From NCBI RefSeq assembly GCF_947331435.1, contig NZ_CAMZOF010000003.1, positions 496,001 through 560,000 of the forward strand: DNA of 64,000 nt, given 5' to 3'. Both the position numbers and the translations under genes were made by a program. Positions 34,298 to 43,638 of the stretch are shown here, piece by piece. The DNA is from Pelagibius sp. Alg239-R121. Its GTDB lineage: Bacteria > Pseudomonadota > Alphaproteobacteria > Kiloniellales > Kiloniellaceae. Under the pieces are notes generated by a model, which was given only the letters and a program-made list of their open reading frames with translations, was not told the DNA's origin and made no database searches. The first letter of the stretch is position 1. Each line of letters starts with the position of its first letter.

Positions 34298-35701
34298 TTA
34301 CCTTTTGGCGGGAACGACATCTACGCGATCGGGTGATCCACTGGTTGTTTTGTTGCCTAACGCCCGAACCTGCATACGCGCGGGACGCACGCCTTTGCCG
34401 ATCAGATAGGCCCTTACGGCCATGGCGCGCGACAGGGATAACCGGCGCGCCTGAGTCGCATCAATATCCGCCTGGCCTGCGTAGGCGAACAGCTGCACTT
34501 CGCTCGCTTCATCGGCGAGCATAGCCTCTGCGACTGATTCCAGCGACGATTTCGCCTGACCACTTAAGGCCGCTTCGTTGGAGCCGAAGAGGACTTGAAC
34601 TTCGCTGACCTTTGCGCCCGTGTTGCCGCGCGAAGCGCTTTGGCTCGATGCTGATGCCTTGGAGCTGTCGTCGACAGCTGCTTTTGGAGCGGCGGCCTGT
34701 TGTTTGGGCTGCGCCGCCTGCGCACCGCTCGATGGAGTAACCGGCGGCGGTGGGGGCGGCGGTGTCAGGGCCGTGTTGGTGTCTTTGAGTTGAGACGCAT
34801 TCCCTGCAGATGTCGCGCTTGACGAATTGCCCAACGACGCCGTCTTGGGGGGCGATGTCTCCGCGAGTGCTTTGGGGACAAGCTTTGGCGGTGGCGGTGC
34901 GGCGGCGATCTTGGGGGCCGCAGGTGCTGCAGGCACAGCCTTTGCGGTTGCCGGAGTTTTCGGCGCTGGAGCTTTTGGAGCGGGTGCCTTTGGCACCGAT
35001 GCCTTAGCAGTGGGCGCGCTATTCTTTGGTGGCTGCGGAACCGCTGCGGCTTTCGCAACTTTCCGCTTCGCAGGTTTAGCCGCCGGCGCTTTTGGCTTTG
35101 CCGCCTGCTGAGAAATATTCGGCGGGAGGGGCACGAGCAGACGTGACTCGGCTTTTCCCCCGGACGTTCCGGCGGTCGTCGGGGCAACGGCGCTCGATGT
35201 CGTTTGCGTGGCGACACCGCCGGTGGTGCCACGCGGCAGCAAACGATTAGAGGAAAGGGCATTGCCGCCGCCAGATGCGGTGCTTGAATCGATAATGGTC
35301 ACGCGGCTTCGGGGAAACTGCGGTGGCGGGAACAGCAGGGTCGATGGCCGTGTCACATAATATTGCGAACCGTCGGCGTTGGTGCCCACGATGGTGGTGG
35401 CTGAGCCACCGACATTGTAACCGGGTTGACCTTGGTAGGCGCCTTGCCCGCCGTAAGGAAGCACCGGAACCCCTTGCTGTGTGATGCCGTCCAGCAATGC
35501 CTCATTCACGAAAACGCTGGATTCCGCTAAGGCAGTCACGCTCGCGCTGGAGAGGAGGGTCGCAAGGCCAAAGCACGCGATGCCTGATGCAAACCGTCGA
35601 CGGTCGGCAGCTAGAGGGAGTTTCGAGCCTGACAGTGCGCCGCCCGTCTTCACTGAAGACGGTGTCGTCACTGATCCGGTCCGGTACGTTTGTCGTGTCA
35701 T
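34298..35701 (-). CDS. OmpA-family protein with proline/alanine-rich linker
   Basis: A 467-residue exported protein. A late hydrophobic stretch (about 40-58) ending SVTALAESS looks like a signal peptide with an unusually long N-region. The middle (about 195-350) is a Pro/Ala/Lys-rich, wall-spanning linker with many KAPAPK and PPPPPP-type runs. The last 100 residues are an OmpA-like domain (VLFGSNEAALSG, LFAYAGQADIDATQARRLSLSRAMAVRAYLI), although the peptidoglycan-binding NxxLSxxRAxxV pattern is altered. It lies just upstream of the MotA-like gene on the same strand (110 bases), so it may anchor or sense the same complex. Not a known named gene. Confidence 0.75.
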   Translation of the reverse strand: MTRQTYRTGSVTTPSSVKTGGALSGSKLPLAADRRRFASGIACFGLATLLSSASVTALAESSVFVNEALLDGITQQGVPVLPYGGQGAYQGQPGYNVGGSATTIVGTNADGSQYYVTRPSTLLFPPPQFPRSRVTIIDSSTASGGGNALSSNRLLPRGTTGGVATQTTSSAVAPTTAGTSGGKAESRLLVPLPPNISQQAAKPKAPAAKPAKRKVAKAAAVPQPPKNSAPTAKASVPKAPAPKAPAPKTPATAKAVPAAPAAPKIAAAPPPPKLVPKALAETSPPKTASLGNSSSATSAGNASQLKDTNTALTPPPPPPPVTPSSGAQAAQPKQQAAAPKAAVDDSSKASASSQSASRGNTGAKVSEVQVLFGSNEAALSGQAKSSLESVAEAMLADEASEVQLFAYAGQADIDATQARRLSLSRAMAVRAYLIGKGVRPARMQVRALGNKTTSGSPDRVDVVPAKR

Positions 35702-35923
35702 TCGTTCCCCACCGAGAGATTCCCTATACGAATCCGGGCGCTAGCTTAAGCTCCTGCAGGCGCGGCGACAACTTCTTTAGGTAAAGCCGGATCCGCAACG
35801 GCGAATAGTCGCCTGACGAGAGTAATCTCTAACCAAGAGAGGATAATATCCTGTTAACCCTGTTATTGGCTTGAATGCTGGGCAAGGGAAATCCGGACCG
35901 ATCCCAATTCTGTCGCCAGCGAA

Positions 35924-36727
35924 CTATTTGTCCCTTGCTGAACGCAGAATTTTGACGAGCAAGGGGTGCAGGTCGACATTGGCTGCGAGGACGCCATCGC
36001 CATCGAACTTGAAGGGGTTACCCTTGATCGCACTGACCTGTCCACCGGCTTCACGCACCAACAAAATACCGGCGGCAATATCCCAGGGCGAAAGTTCCCG
36101 CTCCCAAAAACCATCGAAGCGGCCGGATGCCACATACGCCAGATCCAAGGCCGCCGAACCCCAGCGCCGTATCCCGGCGGTTACGGCAGTTACCGCTTCA
36201 ACTTCCTTGGCAAACATGGCGCGGTCGCCATGACCAAGGAAGGGGGCCCCCGTGCCGATCAAAGCGACGTCGAGGGAGGTGCGGCCCGAGACTCTGAGCC
36301 GGCGGTCGTTCAAAAAAGCTCCCGCCCCTTTTTCGGCCGTGAACATCTCGTCTTTGATCGGATCATAAACGACCGCCGCAACAATCTCACTGCGTTCTTC
36401 CAGTGCGATTGAGATCGAAAAATGAGGTAAGCCGTGCAGAAAATTGGATGTTCCGTCGAGCGGATCGACGATCCAGCGGCGACCGTCTTCGTCTGTGCCT
36501 TTGGTTTCGGCGGATTCTTCGGTCAAAAAACCGTATTCGGGCCGCGCGTTGCCCAGCTCTTCGCGCAGGGTCTGATCGGCTTTGAGGTCGGCCGTTGAAA
36601 CAAAGTCTGCAGGCCCTTTTTTCGAGACCTGCAGGTTTTCGACTTCGCCAAAATCGCGCTTCAGACCACGGGAGGCCTTAATAGCCGCACGGGTCATGAC
36701 GGTAATGATTGCAGAGCGAGTGGCCAT
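35924..36727 (-). CDS. suhB: Inositol monophosphatase family protein
   Basis: Mg-dependent phosphatase of 267 residues. It has the family metal site: LTEESAE near 68-74, IVDPLDGTSNFLHGLPHFSISIAL at about 86-109, and SPWDIAAGILLVREAGG near the C-terminus. This fits SuhB-type inositol-1-monophosphatases, some of which also bind RNA polymerase. An alternative is a related sugar-phosphate phosphatase. It is downstream of efp on the same strand with a gap of 66 bases, likely in one transcript. Confidence 0.92.
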   Translation of the reverse strand: MATRSAIITVMTRAAIKASRGLKRDFGEVENLQVSKKGPADFVSTADLKADQTLREELGNARPEYGFLTEESAETKGTDEDGRRWIVDPLDGTSNFLHGLPHFSISIALEERSEIVAAVVYDPIKDEMFTAEKGAGAFLNDRRLRVSGRTSLDVALIGTGAPFLGHGDRAMFAKEVEAVTAVTAGIRRWGSAALDLAYVASGRFDGFWERELSPWDIAAGILLVREAGGQVSAIKGNPFKFDGDGVLAANVDLHPLLVKILRSARDK

Positions 36728-36793
36728 TATGTGTGGTTCCCGGGTTGAGCGTCAGACGATGGTCTGTGACTTGCGGCGAGCGAAACTGGCGAA

Positions 36794-37360
36794 TTAGCCT
36801 TTGGCGCGTTCGACGTAACTGGAATCTGCCGTGTTAACGACCACGCGTGTGCCCGATTCGATATGCGGCGGAACCATGATCTTTACGCCGTTGTCCAGCT
36901 TGGCGGGTTTGTATGACGAAGACGCGGTCTGGCCCTTGACGACGGGGTCAGCCTCGGCAATCTCAGCAACGATCGTATCCGGCAACATGACCGAAATCGG
37001 TTCTTCTTCGTATGATTCGATCGTCACGGTCATACCGTCCTGAAGGAAAACAACAGGCTCACCGACAAGATCGCTGTGCAGCATGACCTGTTCATAGGAT
37101 TCGTTGTCCATGAACGTCAGCATCTCGCCGTCGGCGAACAGAAACTGGTAGTCCTTCTGATCGAGACGAACCCGGTCCACGTCCTCACTGGCGCGAAAAC
37201 GCTCATTCAGCTTGGTGCCGTCCCTAATATCCTTCAGTTCGACCTGCAGGTATGCACCGCCCTTTCCAGGCTGGGTATGCTGAATTTTTGTAGCGCGCCA
37301 GAGACGGTTTTTGTGCTCAATGACGTTTCCGGGGCGAATGGCGTTGCCATTAATTTTCAT
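36794..37360 (-). CDS. efp: Elongation factor P
   Basis: Rescues ribosomes stalled at polyproline stretches. The 188-residue protein has the three-domain EF-P layout. The tip lysine is in PGKGGAY (Lys33), then come [24 protein letters not shown] and the C-terminal [23 protein letters not shown]. No EpmA/EpmB-type modification genes are nearby. The window itself encodes polyproline proteins (the OmpA-family protein at 34298 and TolA) that could need EF-P. It begins the efp-suhB transcript. Confidence 0.96.
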   Translation of the reverse strand: MKINGNAIRPGNVIEHKNRLWRATKIQHTQPGKGGAYLQVELKDIRDGTKLNERFRASEDVDRVRLDQKDYQFLFADGEMLTFMDNESYEQVMLHSDLVGEPVVFLQDGMTVTIESYEEEPISVMLPDTIVAEIAEADPVVKGQTASSSYKPAKLDNGVKIMVPPHIESGTRVVVNTADSSYVERAKG

Positions 37361-37625
37361 GATCGTCCGTCCAATTTCTGGCCGATTTCAGGGCCGAGTT
37401 CCGAGTTAGATATGCGCCAGTCCAGACTGAGTTCAGCTGTTGGAAGTCGCTGTACGACCTCTATACCGCCGATCGGCGGGTCAGGAGCGGAAAGCAGTCT
37501 CGGGGCGAAAAGCGGGCGGAAGCTAGCAGGTCGTCTTCCCGCAGGCAATGGGATGCTGTTGATTGCAGCGCTCAGGCCTGAAAAGGCGCTTTTCCAGCTG
37601 GTTTTCGGACTCTAAGCTCCCTGTT

Positions 37626-38150
37626 ATGGAGAAGATTCTGGTCAGTGCCTGCCTGCTGGGTAAACCGGTTCGATACGATGGCAGCGACAAGACTGTCGCG
37701 AGCAGCATCTTGTCTCAATGGCAACGGGAGGGACGCGTTGTAGGGCTTTGTCCGGAAGTCGAGGCCGGACTTCCCGTTCCGCGCCCGCCAGCAGAAATCA
37801 TTGGTGGGCGCGGAGGTGATGCGGTGCACGACGGAACTGCAAAAATACTTGAGAACACGGGGAAAGACGTCACGCAGAGTTTTCTGGCAGGGGCGTGGAA
37901 AGCGCTTGAAACAGCCCGAAAGTGGCATTGCCGCTTCGCATTACTCACTGATGGGAGCCCCTCTTGTGGTTCCAGTTTTTTATATGACGGCAGTTTCACC
38001 GGCGCGAGAATACCTGGCGCCGGCGTGGTGGCGGCATTGCTGCTGAAGAACGGGGTGGAAGTCTTCAGCGAGCATCAGATTAGTATGCTGGCAGAACGGC
38101 TGGACGCGGACGAAACACCCTTTAGGACAGGCTGTCTGCGGCGTTTTTAA
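37626..38150 (+). CDS. DUF523 family protein
   Basis: A 174-residue protein starting EKILVSACLLGKPVRYDGSDK. It then shows GLCPEVEAGLPVPRPPAEI, a GAWKALETARKWH helix and LLTDGSPSCGSSFLYDGSFTG. The conserved cysteines in SACLLG, LCPE and SPSCG suggest a metal or iron-sulfur site. This is the DUF523 (YbbK-like) family, of unknown function. The in-frame extension before the ATG at 37626 lacks similarity. Its last 29 bases overlap the end of the convergent thiE-like gene. Confidence 0.85.
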   Translation: MEKILVSACLLGKPVRYDGSDKTVASSILSQWQREGRVVGLCPEVEAGLPVPRPPAEIIGGRGGDAVHDGTAKILENTGKDVTQSFLAGAWKALETARKWHCRFALLTDGSPSCGSSFLYDGSFTGARIPGAGVVAALLLKNGVEVFSEHQISMLAERLDADETPFRTGCLRRF

Positions 38151-38763
38151 GGATGTCGGAGGCAGCGCCGCCCTGCCAGAAATCATCGCCTAGGGCCACG
38201 AAATCAGCCCCCGCCTTGGCAAGGTTAGCGCAATCCTTCTCGTCTTTGGCATCCATTGCAATACAGGGCGTTTCGATCATCGCCTGCCACCATTCCAGAA
38301 CTGCTTCGAGCGTCGGTGCTGTTTCGTCGGTGACTTCCAAATTTTCGGCACCCTCGATACTCGGGCGTTTGAAGGCGACGTAATCCGCGCCGCGCTCTGC
38401 AGCTTCCATGGCCAGATGCCTGGAGAGGCCGCAATCGACACCGACGATGGCGTCGTCGCCCAGCAGTTTTCGGGCGCCCCCATAGGCTTTGGGATTTGAC
38501 AAATGCACGCCGTCGCAACCGGTTTCCTTTGCCAGACCGGCGTCTCCTTCCAACACCACTGCGACGCCCAAATCCTGCGCAATGGGGCACAGGCGTTCAA
38601 TGGACCGCCGAGTGGTTGTCTCGTCGGCATTTCCACGGGGTAGAAGGAGACAATCGAACGCGCCGCTGTTCAAAACATCGGCCAACAGGTTGGCGAAGGC
38701 GTCGATGGGGCGCTCCGGCGATCCCAGATCGGTCGGCGCGGTAAGGTAAAGGCGGCAAGTCAT
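38122..38763 (-). CDS. thiE: Thiamine phosphate synthase-like protein
   Basis: TIM-barrel protein of 213 residues resembling ThiE, which joins the thiazole and pyrimidine parts of thiamine. Recognisable pieces are LYLTAPTDLG at the start, VAVVLEGDAGLAKETGCDGVHLS (the DGVHLG-like motif), IVGVDCGLSRHLAMEAAERGADYVAF, and AGADFVALGDDFW. Several usual ThiE residues are replaced, including the start of the phosphate loop, so it may be a divergent paralog rather than the housekeeping enzyme. No other thi gene is adjacent apart from thiD at 61.5 kb. Confidence 0.7.
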   Translation of the reverse strand: MTCRLYLTAPTDLGSPERPIDAFANLLADVLNSGAFDCLLLPRGNADETTTRRSIERLCPIAQDLGVAVVLEGDAGLAKETGCDGVHLSNPKAYGGARKLLGDDAIVGVDCGLSRHLAMEAAERGADYVAFKRPSIEGAENLEVTDETAPTLEAVLEWWQAMIETPCIAMDAKDEKDCANLAKAGADFVALGDDFWQGGAASDILKNAADSLS

Positions 38764-38794
38764 GTGCTGCTAATAGAGGAGGGACGACGCGATT

Positions 38795-39217
38795 TCAATC
38801 GCTTCCGCCGTTTATCCACGCCAGACAGCTGACGCGGGCATCGGCCACGCCCAGGAGATCGAGCCCCTGAGGACGCTCCGTGATGATATTGGCGTCCAGC
38901 TGTTCAGCGATTTCTCGCAGTTTGGCCAGGGTTTCGGCGGACCCTGTGTAACAGATTTGTTTAACGCCATGCCGCAGTGCCGCCATGACGTATCCCGGCT
39001 TTTCCCCACAATCCAACAATGAAATCATCTCGAGTTCGCGTGCGCCTGGTACAGCGTCCAGGGCTTGCTCGATAAGAGAGGAAAACCACGCCGGTCCGCT
39101 CTGCATGCCAGCATCCGGTGCCGAAGCCAGTGTGACTGCGCGCGAGAGTTCGGTGGCTGCGCCAACAGCGGCACGGGCGTGTGCGAAGGAGTGCACGATG
39201 ATGACGGGGCGTTGCAT
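38795..39217 (-). CDS. Conserved hypothetical protein, Rossmann-like
   Basis: A 140-residue soluble protein I cannot name. It begins QRPVIIVHSFAHARAAVGAATELSRAVTLASAPDAG, then GPAWFSSLIEQALDAVPG, MISLLDCGEKPGYVMAALRHGVKQICYTG, and a final DLLGVADARVSCLAWI. Alternating strands and helices suggest a small alpha/beta fold. The ATG at 39217 is preferred over a TTG six codons earlier. It lies between gap and the thiE-like gene, on the same strand, 31 bases before thiE, so a joint transcript is likely. Confidence 0.65.
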   Translation of the reverse strand: MQRPVIIVHSFAHARAAVGAATELSRAVTLASAPDAGMQSGPAWFSSLIEQALDAVPGARELEMISLLDCGEKPGYVMAALRHGVKQICYTGSAETLAKLREIAEQLDANIITERPQGLDLLGVADARVSCLAWINGGSD

Positions 39218-39282
39218 GTCTGGATCATATCGCAATGATCTTTTGATGAAAGCGATCTGAACGTTCCCCCTGGTACAATGAA

Positions 39283-39313
39283 AAAAGCGGAACCTTCAGG
39301 CTCCGCTTTCTTG
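39283..39313 (-). terminator. Terminator after gap
   Basis: On the minus strand AAGCGGA and TCCGCTT pair around a ten-base loop, followed by TTTTTTC. Confidence 0.88.
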
Positions 39314-39338
39314 CATCGTCCGGAAAGGGTGGGGAGCT

Positions 39339-40346
39339 TTAGATCAGCTTACCCATTGCAATCGCGGTATCACTCATACGGTTGGAGAAGCCCCATTCGT
39401 TGTCGTACCAGGACATCACCCGCACGAACTTGCCGTCGATGACCTGGGTCTCGGCGAGATCGAAGGTCGAACTGGCGGGGTTATGGTTGAAATCGGTCGA
39501 GACCAGTGGCTTTTCGTTGACCGCGAGAACACCGGCCAGCTTGCCGGCTGCCGCGGAGGAAATGGCGGTATTGATCTCTTCGACCGAGGTCTCTTTGCCG
39601 GCGTTGAAGGTCAGGTCGATCAAGCTGACGTTCGGGGTCGGGACACGAACAGAGGTGCCGTCCAGCTTGCCTTTCAGTTCAGGCAGAACCAGACCCACGG
39701 CCCGGGCTGCACCAGTCGACGTCGGGATCATCGAAACCGAAGCCGCACGGGCACGGGCGAGATCCTTATGGAGCGTGTCGACTGTTCGCTGATCGCCGGT
39801 GAAGGAGTGGATCGTGGTCATGAAACCCTGCTCGATGCCGACGACTTCGTGCAGCACATAGGCCACAGGTGCGAGGCAATTGGTGGTGCAGGAGGCGTTC
39901 GAGACAACTGTATGCTCGCCGGTCAGCTGGTCGCTGTTGACGCCGTAAACGACTGTCAGGTCGGCATTGGTGCAAGGTGCCGAGACCAGGACCCGCTTGG
40001 CACCGGCATCGAGGTGTTTTGCAGCAGCATCGCGGCTTGCAAAGATGCCGGTGCACTCCATGACGACATCGACGCCGAGTTCACCCCAGGGAAGGGCGGC
40101 CGGATCGCGCTCGGACAGGACTTTAATTGATTTACCGTCGACGATGATGCTGTCGTCGCTGGCATCCACTTCACCGGGATAAATCCCGTGCACAGAATCA
40201 TACTTCAGCAGATGCGCATTGTCGGCAGGGGAGCCCAGGTCGTTGATCGCAACGAACTCCAGGTCACTGCGCTTCGATTCCATGGCGGCGCGAAACACCA
40301 GACGGCCGATCCGACCAAAACCGTTAATTGCTACCTTCAGTGCCAT
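39339..40346 (-). CDS. gap: Glyceraldehyde-3-phosphate dehydrogenase
   Basis: Glycolytic/gluconeogenic enzyme of 335 residues. It begins ALKVAINGFGRIGRLVFRAA, the NAD loop. The active site SNASCTTNCLAP (Cys near 152) is intact, and SSTFDLAETQVIDGKFVRVMSWYDNEWGFSNRM is typical of the C-terminus. The ATG at 40346 has AAGGGAAA 6 bases upstream. It follows tkt on the same strand with a 73-base gap and ends at its own terminator. A neighbouring pgk or fba gene, common in such clusters, is absent. Confidence 0.97.
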   Translation of the reverse strand: MALKVAINGFGRIGRLVFRAAMESKRSDLEFVAINDLGSPADNAHLLKYDSVHGIYPGEVDASDDSIIVDGKSIKVLSERDPAALPWGELGVDVVMECTGIFASRDAAAKHLDAGAKRVLVSAPCTNADLTVVYGVNSDQLTGEHTVVSNASCTTNCLAPVAYVLHEVVGIEQGFMTTIHSFTGDQRTVDTLHKDLARARAASVSMIPTSTGAARAVGLVLPELKGKLDGTSVRVPTPNVSLIDLTFNAGKETSVEEINTAISSAAAGKLAGVLAVNEKPLVSTDFNHNPASSTFDLAETQVIDGKFVRVMSWYDNEWGFSNRMSDTAIAMGKLI

Positions 40347-40419
40347 CGTAGATTTCCCTTTCAATTATCAATCGACGCCCGCATTCGAGCGACGCCGGAT
40401 ATCCATTAACGACGATGCT

Positions 40420-42435
40420 CTAGAGCCGCGCCTTGACATTTTCGACCACGGCTTCCGGCGTGATCTTGAAGTGAGCGAACAGATCCTTGGCCGGTGCCGA
40501 AGCACCGAAGCCCTGCATCCCGACGAAAGCGTCAAAGGGCCCGATCCAACGTTCCCAGCCGAAAGGCAGAGCGGCTTCGATGCCGACACGCAGGCTGCCA
40601 GGACCAAGTACTTCGTCACGGTAATGCTGACTCTGATCGGCGAAAAGCTCCCAGCAGGGGATCGACACAACGGCGCTCGAGATTCCCTCGGCAGTGAGCA
40701 TTTCCTGCGCCTTCAAGGCGATTTCGATTTCCGAACCAGAGGCGACCAGAGTGACCTGGCGCTCATCCTTTGCCTCCGAGAGGATATAGGCACCGTAGCC
40801 CGAGAGATTTTCGCTTACGTCCTTACGAACCGTCGGTAATCCCTGTCGAGTCAAGGCGATCACTGACGGCGATTCGCGGTTTTGAATGGCCAGTTCCCAA
40901 CATTCGGCCGTCTCTATCGCGTCCGCTGGACGGAAGACATTCAGGTTCGGAATAGCACGAAGAGCGGCGAGATGCTCGATTGGCTGATGGGTCGGGCCGT
41001 CTTCACCCAGACCGATGGAGTCATGGGTCATCACGTAGACCACGCCCTGTTTCATCAGCGCGGAAAGACGTATCGAAGGCCGGCAGTAGTCGGTGAATAC
41101 CAGGAAGGTCCCGCCGTAAGGAAGGACACCGCCGTGCAGGGCCATGCCGTTCATCGCGGCAGCCATGCCGTGCTCGCGGATGCCGTAGTAGAGGTAGCCG
41201 CCCGAGTAGTCGTCACGGGTGACCGGCTTCTGGCCGGCGGCCTTGGTGTTGTTCGATCCGGTAAGATCAGCGGAGCCGCCGATCAGTTCCGGAATGACCT
41301 CGGCGAGCACGTCGAGTGCTTTTTGTGATGAAACGCGGGTCGCCAGTTTCGGCTGCTCGTCTGCCAGTTTCTGTTTGTAAGTGGCGAAGCTGTTCCGCCA
41401 GTCTGCGGGGAGTTCACCGGCCACCCTTCGTTCGAATTCACTGCGGTCTGCGCTGTCGAGACCGGCAATCCGCTCATCCCAGGCCGACGAGGCTTCGGCG
41501 CCGGCGGCACCGGTGGCGCGCCAGGAGGCCATTACGTCGTCGGGGATTTCGAAGGCCGCGTGAGGCCATCCCAGCGCTTCACGTGTTGCAGCGATTTCAT
41601 CTTCGCCCAGGGGTGCACCGTGGGCGGAGTTCTTGCCGGCCTTGTTCGGCGAACCGTAGCCGATGGAGGTTTTGCAGGCGATCATCGAAGGCTTGTCGCT
41701 TGCTTTCGCGGCCTCGATCGCAGCCGCCACGGCTGCCGGATCGTGCCCGTCGACCGAACGGCAGTCCCAGCCGCAGGCTTCGAAGCGCTTAGCCTGATCA
41801 TCGGAAACCGAGAGGGAGGTCGGGCCGTCGATTGTGATGCTGTTGTCGTCGAAAAGCAGGATCAGCTTGCTCAAACCCAAATGTCCGGCGAGGGAGATGG
41901 CCTCGTGACTGATACCCTCCATCAGACAACCATCACCAGCTATGACATAGGTGTGATGGTCGACGGCCGCGTCGCCGAAACGCGCATTCAGCAGCCGCTC
42001 GGCCAGTGCCATTCCCACGGCATTGGCGAGCCCCTGACCCAAAGGTCCGGTTGTGGTTTCGATTCCGGGAGCGTGGCCCACTTCTGGATGACCGGCCGTC
42101 AGGCTGCCCAACTGGCGGAAATTCTTGAGTTGCTCCAGCGTCATCTCCGGATAACCGGTTAGGTGGAGAAGCGAATAGAGCAACATGGAGCCATGTCCCG
42201 CCGACAGCACGAAGCGATCCCGGTCGGGCCAGTCCGGCCGGGCCGGATCGAACTTCAAAAACTGCGTATAGAGGACCGTTGCGACATCGGCCATGCCCAT
42301 TGGCATGCCGGGATGGCCCGAATTGGCGCGCTGAACGGCGTCCATAGAGAGGGCGCGTATCGCGTTGGCCATGTCTTTGTGGCTGGCGGCGAGCTTGGGT
42401 TCCGAGCCCCTGGGGCCCGACTGCAAAGAGTCCAT
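40420..42435 (-). CDS. tkt: Transketolase
   Basis: Thiamine-diphosphate enzyme of the pentose phosphate (and Calvin) pathways, 671 residues. The ThDP motif is present as [14 protein letters not shown] with [14 protein letters not shown]. The N-terminus has [21 protein letters not shown], and the middle domain has [29 protein letters not shown]. All are hallmark sites. A GTG four codons earlier (42447) is possible. I chose the ATG at 42435 because GGTGG lies 8 bases upstream. It precedes gap, so carbon-interconverting steps are co-transcribed. Confidence 0.96.
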   Translation of the reverse strand: MDSLQSGPRGSEPKLAASHKDMANAIRALSMDAVQRANSGHPGMPMGMADVATVLYTQFLKFDPARPDWPDRDRFVLSAGHGSMLLYSLLHLTGYPEMTLEQLKNFRQLGSLTAGHPEVGHAPGIETTTGPLGQGLANAVGMALAERLLNARFGDAAVDHHTYVIAGDGCLMEGISHEAISLAGHLGLSKLILLFDDNSITIDGPTSLSVSDDQAKRFEACGWDCRSVDGHDPAAVAAAIEAAKASDKPSMIACKTSIGYGSPNKAGKNSAHGAPLGEDEIAATREALGWPHAAFEIPDDVMASWRATGAAGAEASSAWDERIAGLDSADRSEFERRVAGELPADWRNSFATYKQKLADEQPKLATRVSSQKALDVLAEVIPELIGGSADLTGSNNTKAAGQKPVTRDDYSGGYLYYGIREHGMAAAMNGMALHGGVLPYGGTFLVFTDYCRPSIRLSALMKQGVVYVMTHDSIGLGEDGPTHQPIEHLAALRAIPNLNVFRPADAIETAECWELAIQNRESPSVIALTRQGLPTVRKDVSENLSGYGAYILSEAKDERQVTLVASGSEIEIALKAQEMLTAEGISSAVVSIPCWELFADQSQHYRDEVLGPGSLRVGIEAALPFGWERWIGPFDAFVGMQGFGASAPAKDLFAHFKITPEAVVENVKARL

Positions 42436-42787
42436 TAATGTATCCACCGTGATGGGGAAATGCCGTCTCCCAGCCTCCGGTGACCGGGTTTCGCGGCAAA
42501 TTTTCGCGCAACATGCCGTCGCGCCCCAGTCAGGTCAACCGGGATGTCACTCCCATTGGCGATTCCACGCAGAGCCGATGAAAAGAGATCAGCTCGCGGC
42601 AGATGAAGGAAAGCCTCCAAGCCTCCGGAATATCTTCAAAAACGTCATGGCCCTTTTGTGATATTGCGGTGTCTTCATGCCCGCTGGCGGTTGACCATTG
42701 TGATGTCGCGCGCATATGCTGCCGGGCATAGTTAATGAATCTTACCTCTCAGCAAGAATCGGCTGCATCAATACATATGACTCGCCA
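42436..42787. other. Divergent intergenic region between tkt and the zapA cluster
   Basis: About 350 bases without a credible gene. It contains the promoter candidate for the DUF4164-zapA pair at 42691. The tkt promoter should lie in the first 150 bases. I see no terminator or RNA structure. Confidence 0.5.
42691..42720 (+). promoter_or_regulatory. Promoter candidate for DUF4164-zapA
   Basis: TTGACC followed at 17-18 bases by ATATGC/TATGCT, about 70 bases before the first start codon. Confidence 0.5.
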
Positions 42788-43027
42788 ATGACCCGATTGA
42801 ATCAAGCCACCGAAAGACTAAAGTCGGCGCTCGACCGCCTTGATGCTGCTGTTGAAGGCCGCGTGCAGGCACGTTCGAACGGCGAAGGTGCGTCTGACGA
42901 CAGCGAGCTTCGCGCGGCCCTGAGCGCGGCGCGGGAGGAAAACGAGAACCTGCAGAGCCTCGCCGGCGAGGTTTCCAGCCGGTTGGATTCGACGATTGCA
43001 CGGCTCAAATCGGTGATGGAAGCGTAA
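42788..43027 (+). CDS. DUF4164-type small coiled-coil protein
   Basis: A 79-residue protein that is coiled coil over most of its length: TRLNQATERLKSALDRLDAAVEGR, then ELRAALSAAREENENLQSLAGEVSSRLDSTIARLKSVMEA. It sits 3 bases before zapA in the place where alphaproteobacteria carry a DUF4164 gene, and the heptad pattern fits. ZapA-linked small coiled-coil proteins may take part in Z-ring assembly, but that is inference. The ATG at 42788 starts the conserved part. Confidence 0.75.
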   Translation: MTRLNQATERLKSALDRLDAAVEGRVQARSNGEGASDDSELRAALSAAREENENLQSLAGEVSSRLDSTIARLKSVMEA

Positions 43028-43030
43028 GCC

Positions 43031-43417
43031 TTGGCACAGGTAAATCTTACAATTAACGGCCGTCATTACGATGTTGCGTGTGACGACGGGCAAGAAGAGC
43101 ATCTGATGAAACTCGCGGCTTTTGTCGATGACCGGGTTGCTCATCTGAAGCAAAGCGTTGGCAGTTTGAGCGAATCGCATCTCATGATGATGGCTTCGCT
43201 CGTGATCGCCGACGAACTTGATGAAGCTCTTATACAGTTGGAAGAAGTGCAGGATTCCGGTGCATCCGGCTCCGCCAACGCCGCTTCTCCAGCCAAGCCT
43301 TCGGATCATGAGGGCACGGCAAGCGGTCCGGATCCACTTGAGGAAAAAGCGGCAAATGCGCTCGAAGCCTGCGCCTCTCGACTGGAATCTATTGCGACCC
43401 GCCTCGAGGGGGCTTAA
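43031..43417 (+). CDS. zapA: Cell division protein ZapA
   Basis: Binds and bundles FtsZ filaments. The 128-residue protein starts with the ZapA beta-hairpin AQVNLTINGRHYDVACDDGQEEHLMKLAAFVDDRV. The long helix MMMASLVIADELDEALIQLEE follows, then a flexible Ser/Ala/Pro part and a final helix. Translation starts at TTG (43031), 3 bases after the preceding stop, so it is coupled to the DUF4164 gene. 6S RNA follows, as in many proteobacteria. Confidence 0.9.
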   Translation: MAQVNLTINGRHYDVACDDGQEEHLMKLAAFVDDRVAHLKQSVGSLSESHLMMMASLVIADELDEALIQLEEVQDSGASGSANAASPAKPSDHEGTASGPDPLEEKAANALEACASRLESIATRLEGA

Positions 43418-43420
43418 ATA
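43392..43420 (+). promoter_or_regulatory. Promoter candidate for 6S RNA
   Basis: TTGCGA and TAAATA with a 17-base spacer overlap the last codons of zapA. They place the RNA start near 43428. Confidence 0.5.
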
Positions 43421-43427
43421 GCAGCAC

Positions 43428-43562
43428 TGGACACTTAAGTTGAAGGTGCTGCGAGGTGCGTCAGGCTACTAGATCCCTGGGGCCAATACGAACCTCTAGG
43501 GAGCTGTCCCTGCTGGAGCCGTGGTTCCGGTATATGGCGCCCACCTGCATCGCAGGCCACAG
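43428..43562 (+). ncRNA. ssrS: 6S RNA
   Basis: 6S RNA mimics an open promoter and sequesters housekeeping RNA polymerase. The interval lies exactly between zapA and the 5-formyl-THF cyclo-ligase gene, the conserved place of ssrS. It folds as a long hairpin: CTGCG..GGTG near 43449 pairs with CACC..CGCAG near 43541-43555, and CTAGA pairs with TCTAG near the tip. The ends are approximate (about 10-20 bases). Confidence 0.75.
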
Positions 43563-43638
43563 AGGATGATTGTTGCCAACGGCCATCGCGGCACCTCTTC
43601 AATCACCGGTATATCTCCCGGAAAAGGCGCGAGACATC

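Noticed and set aside
31288-35701. Zorya-type anti-phage system (ZorAB-like motor pair)
   Set aside because: The MotA/MotB-like pair resembles ZorAB in layout, but no helicase (ZorD), ZorC or ZorE gene is adjacent. The neighbours are an OmpA-family protein, suhB and efp.
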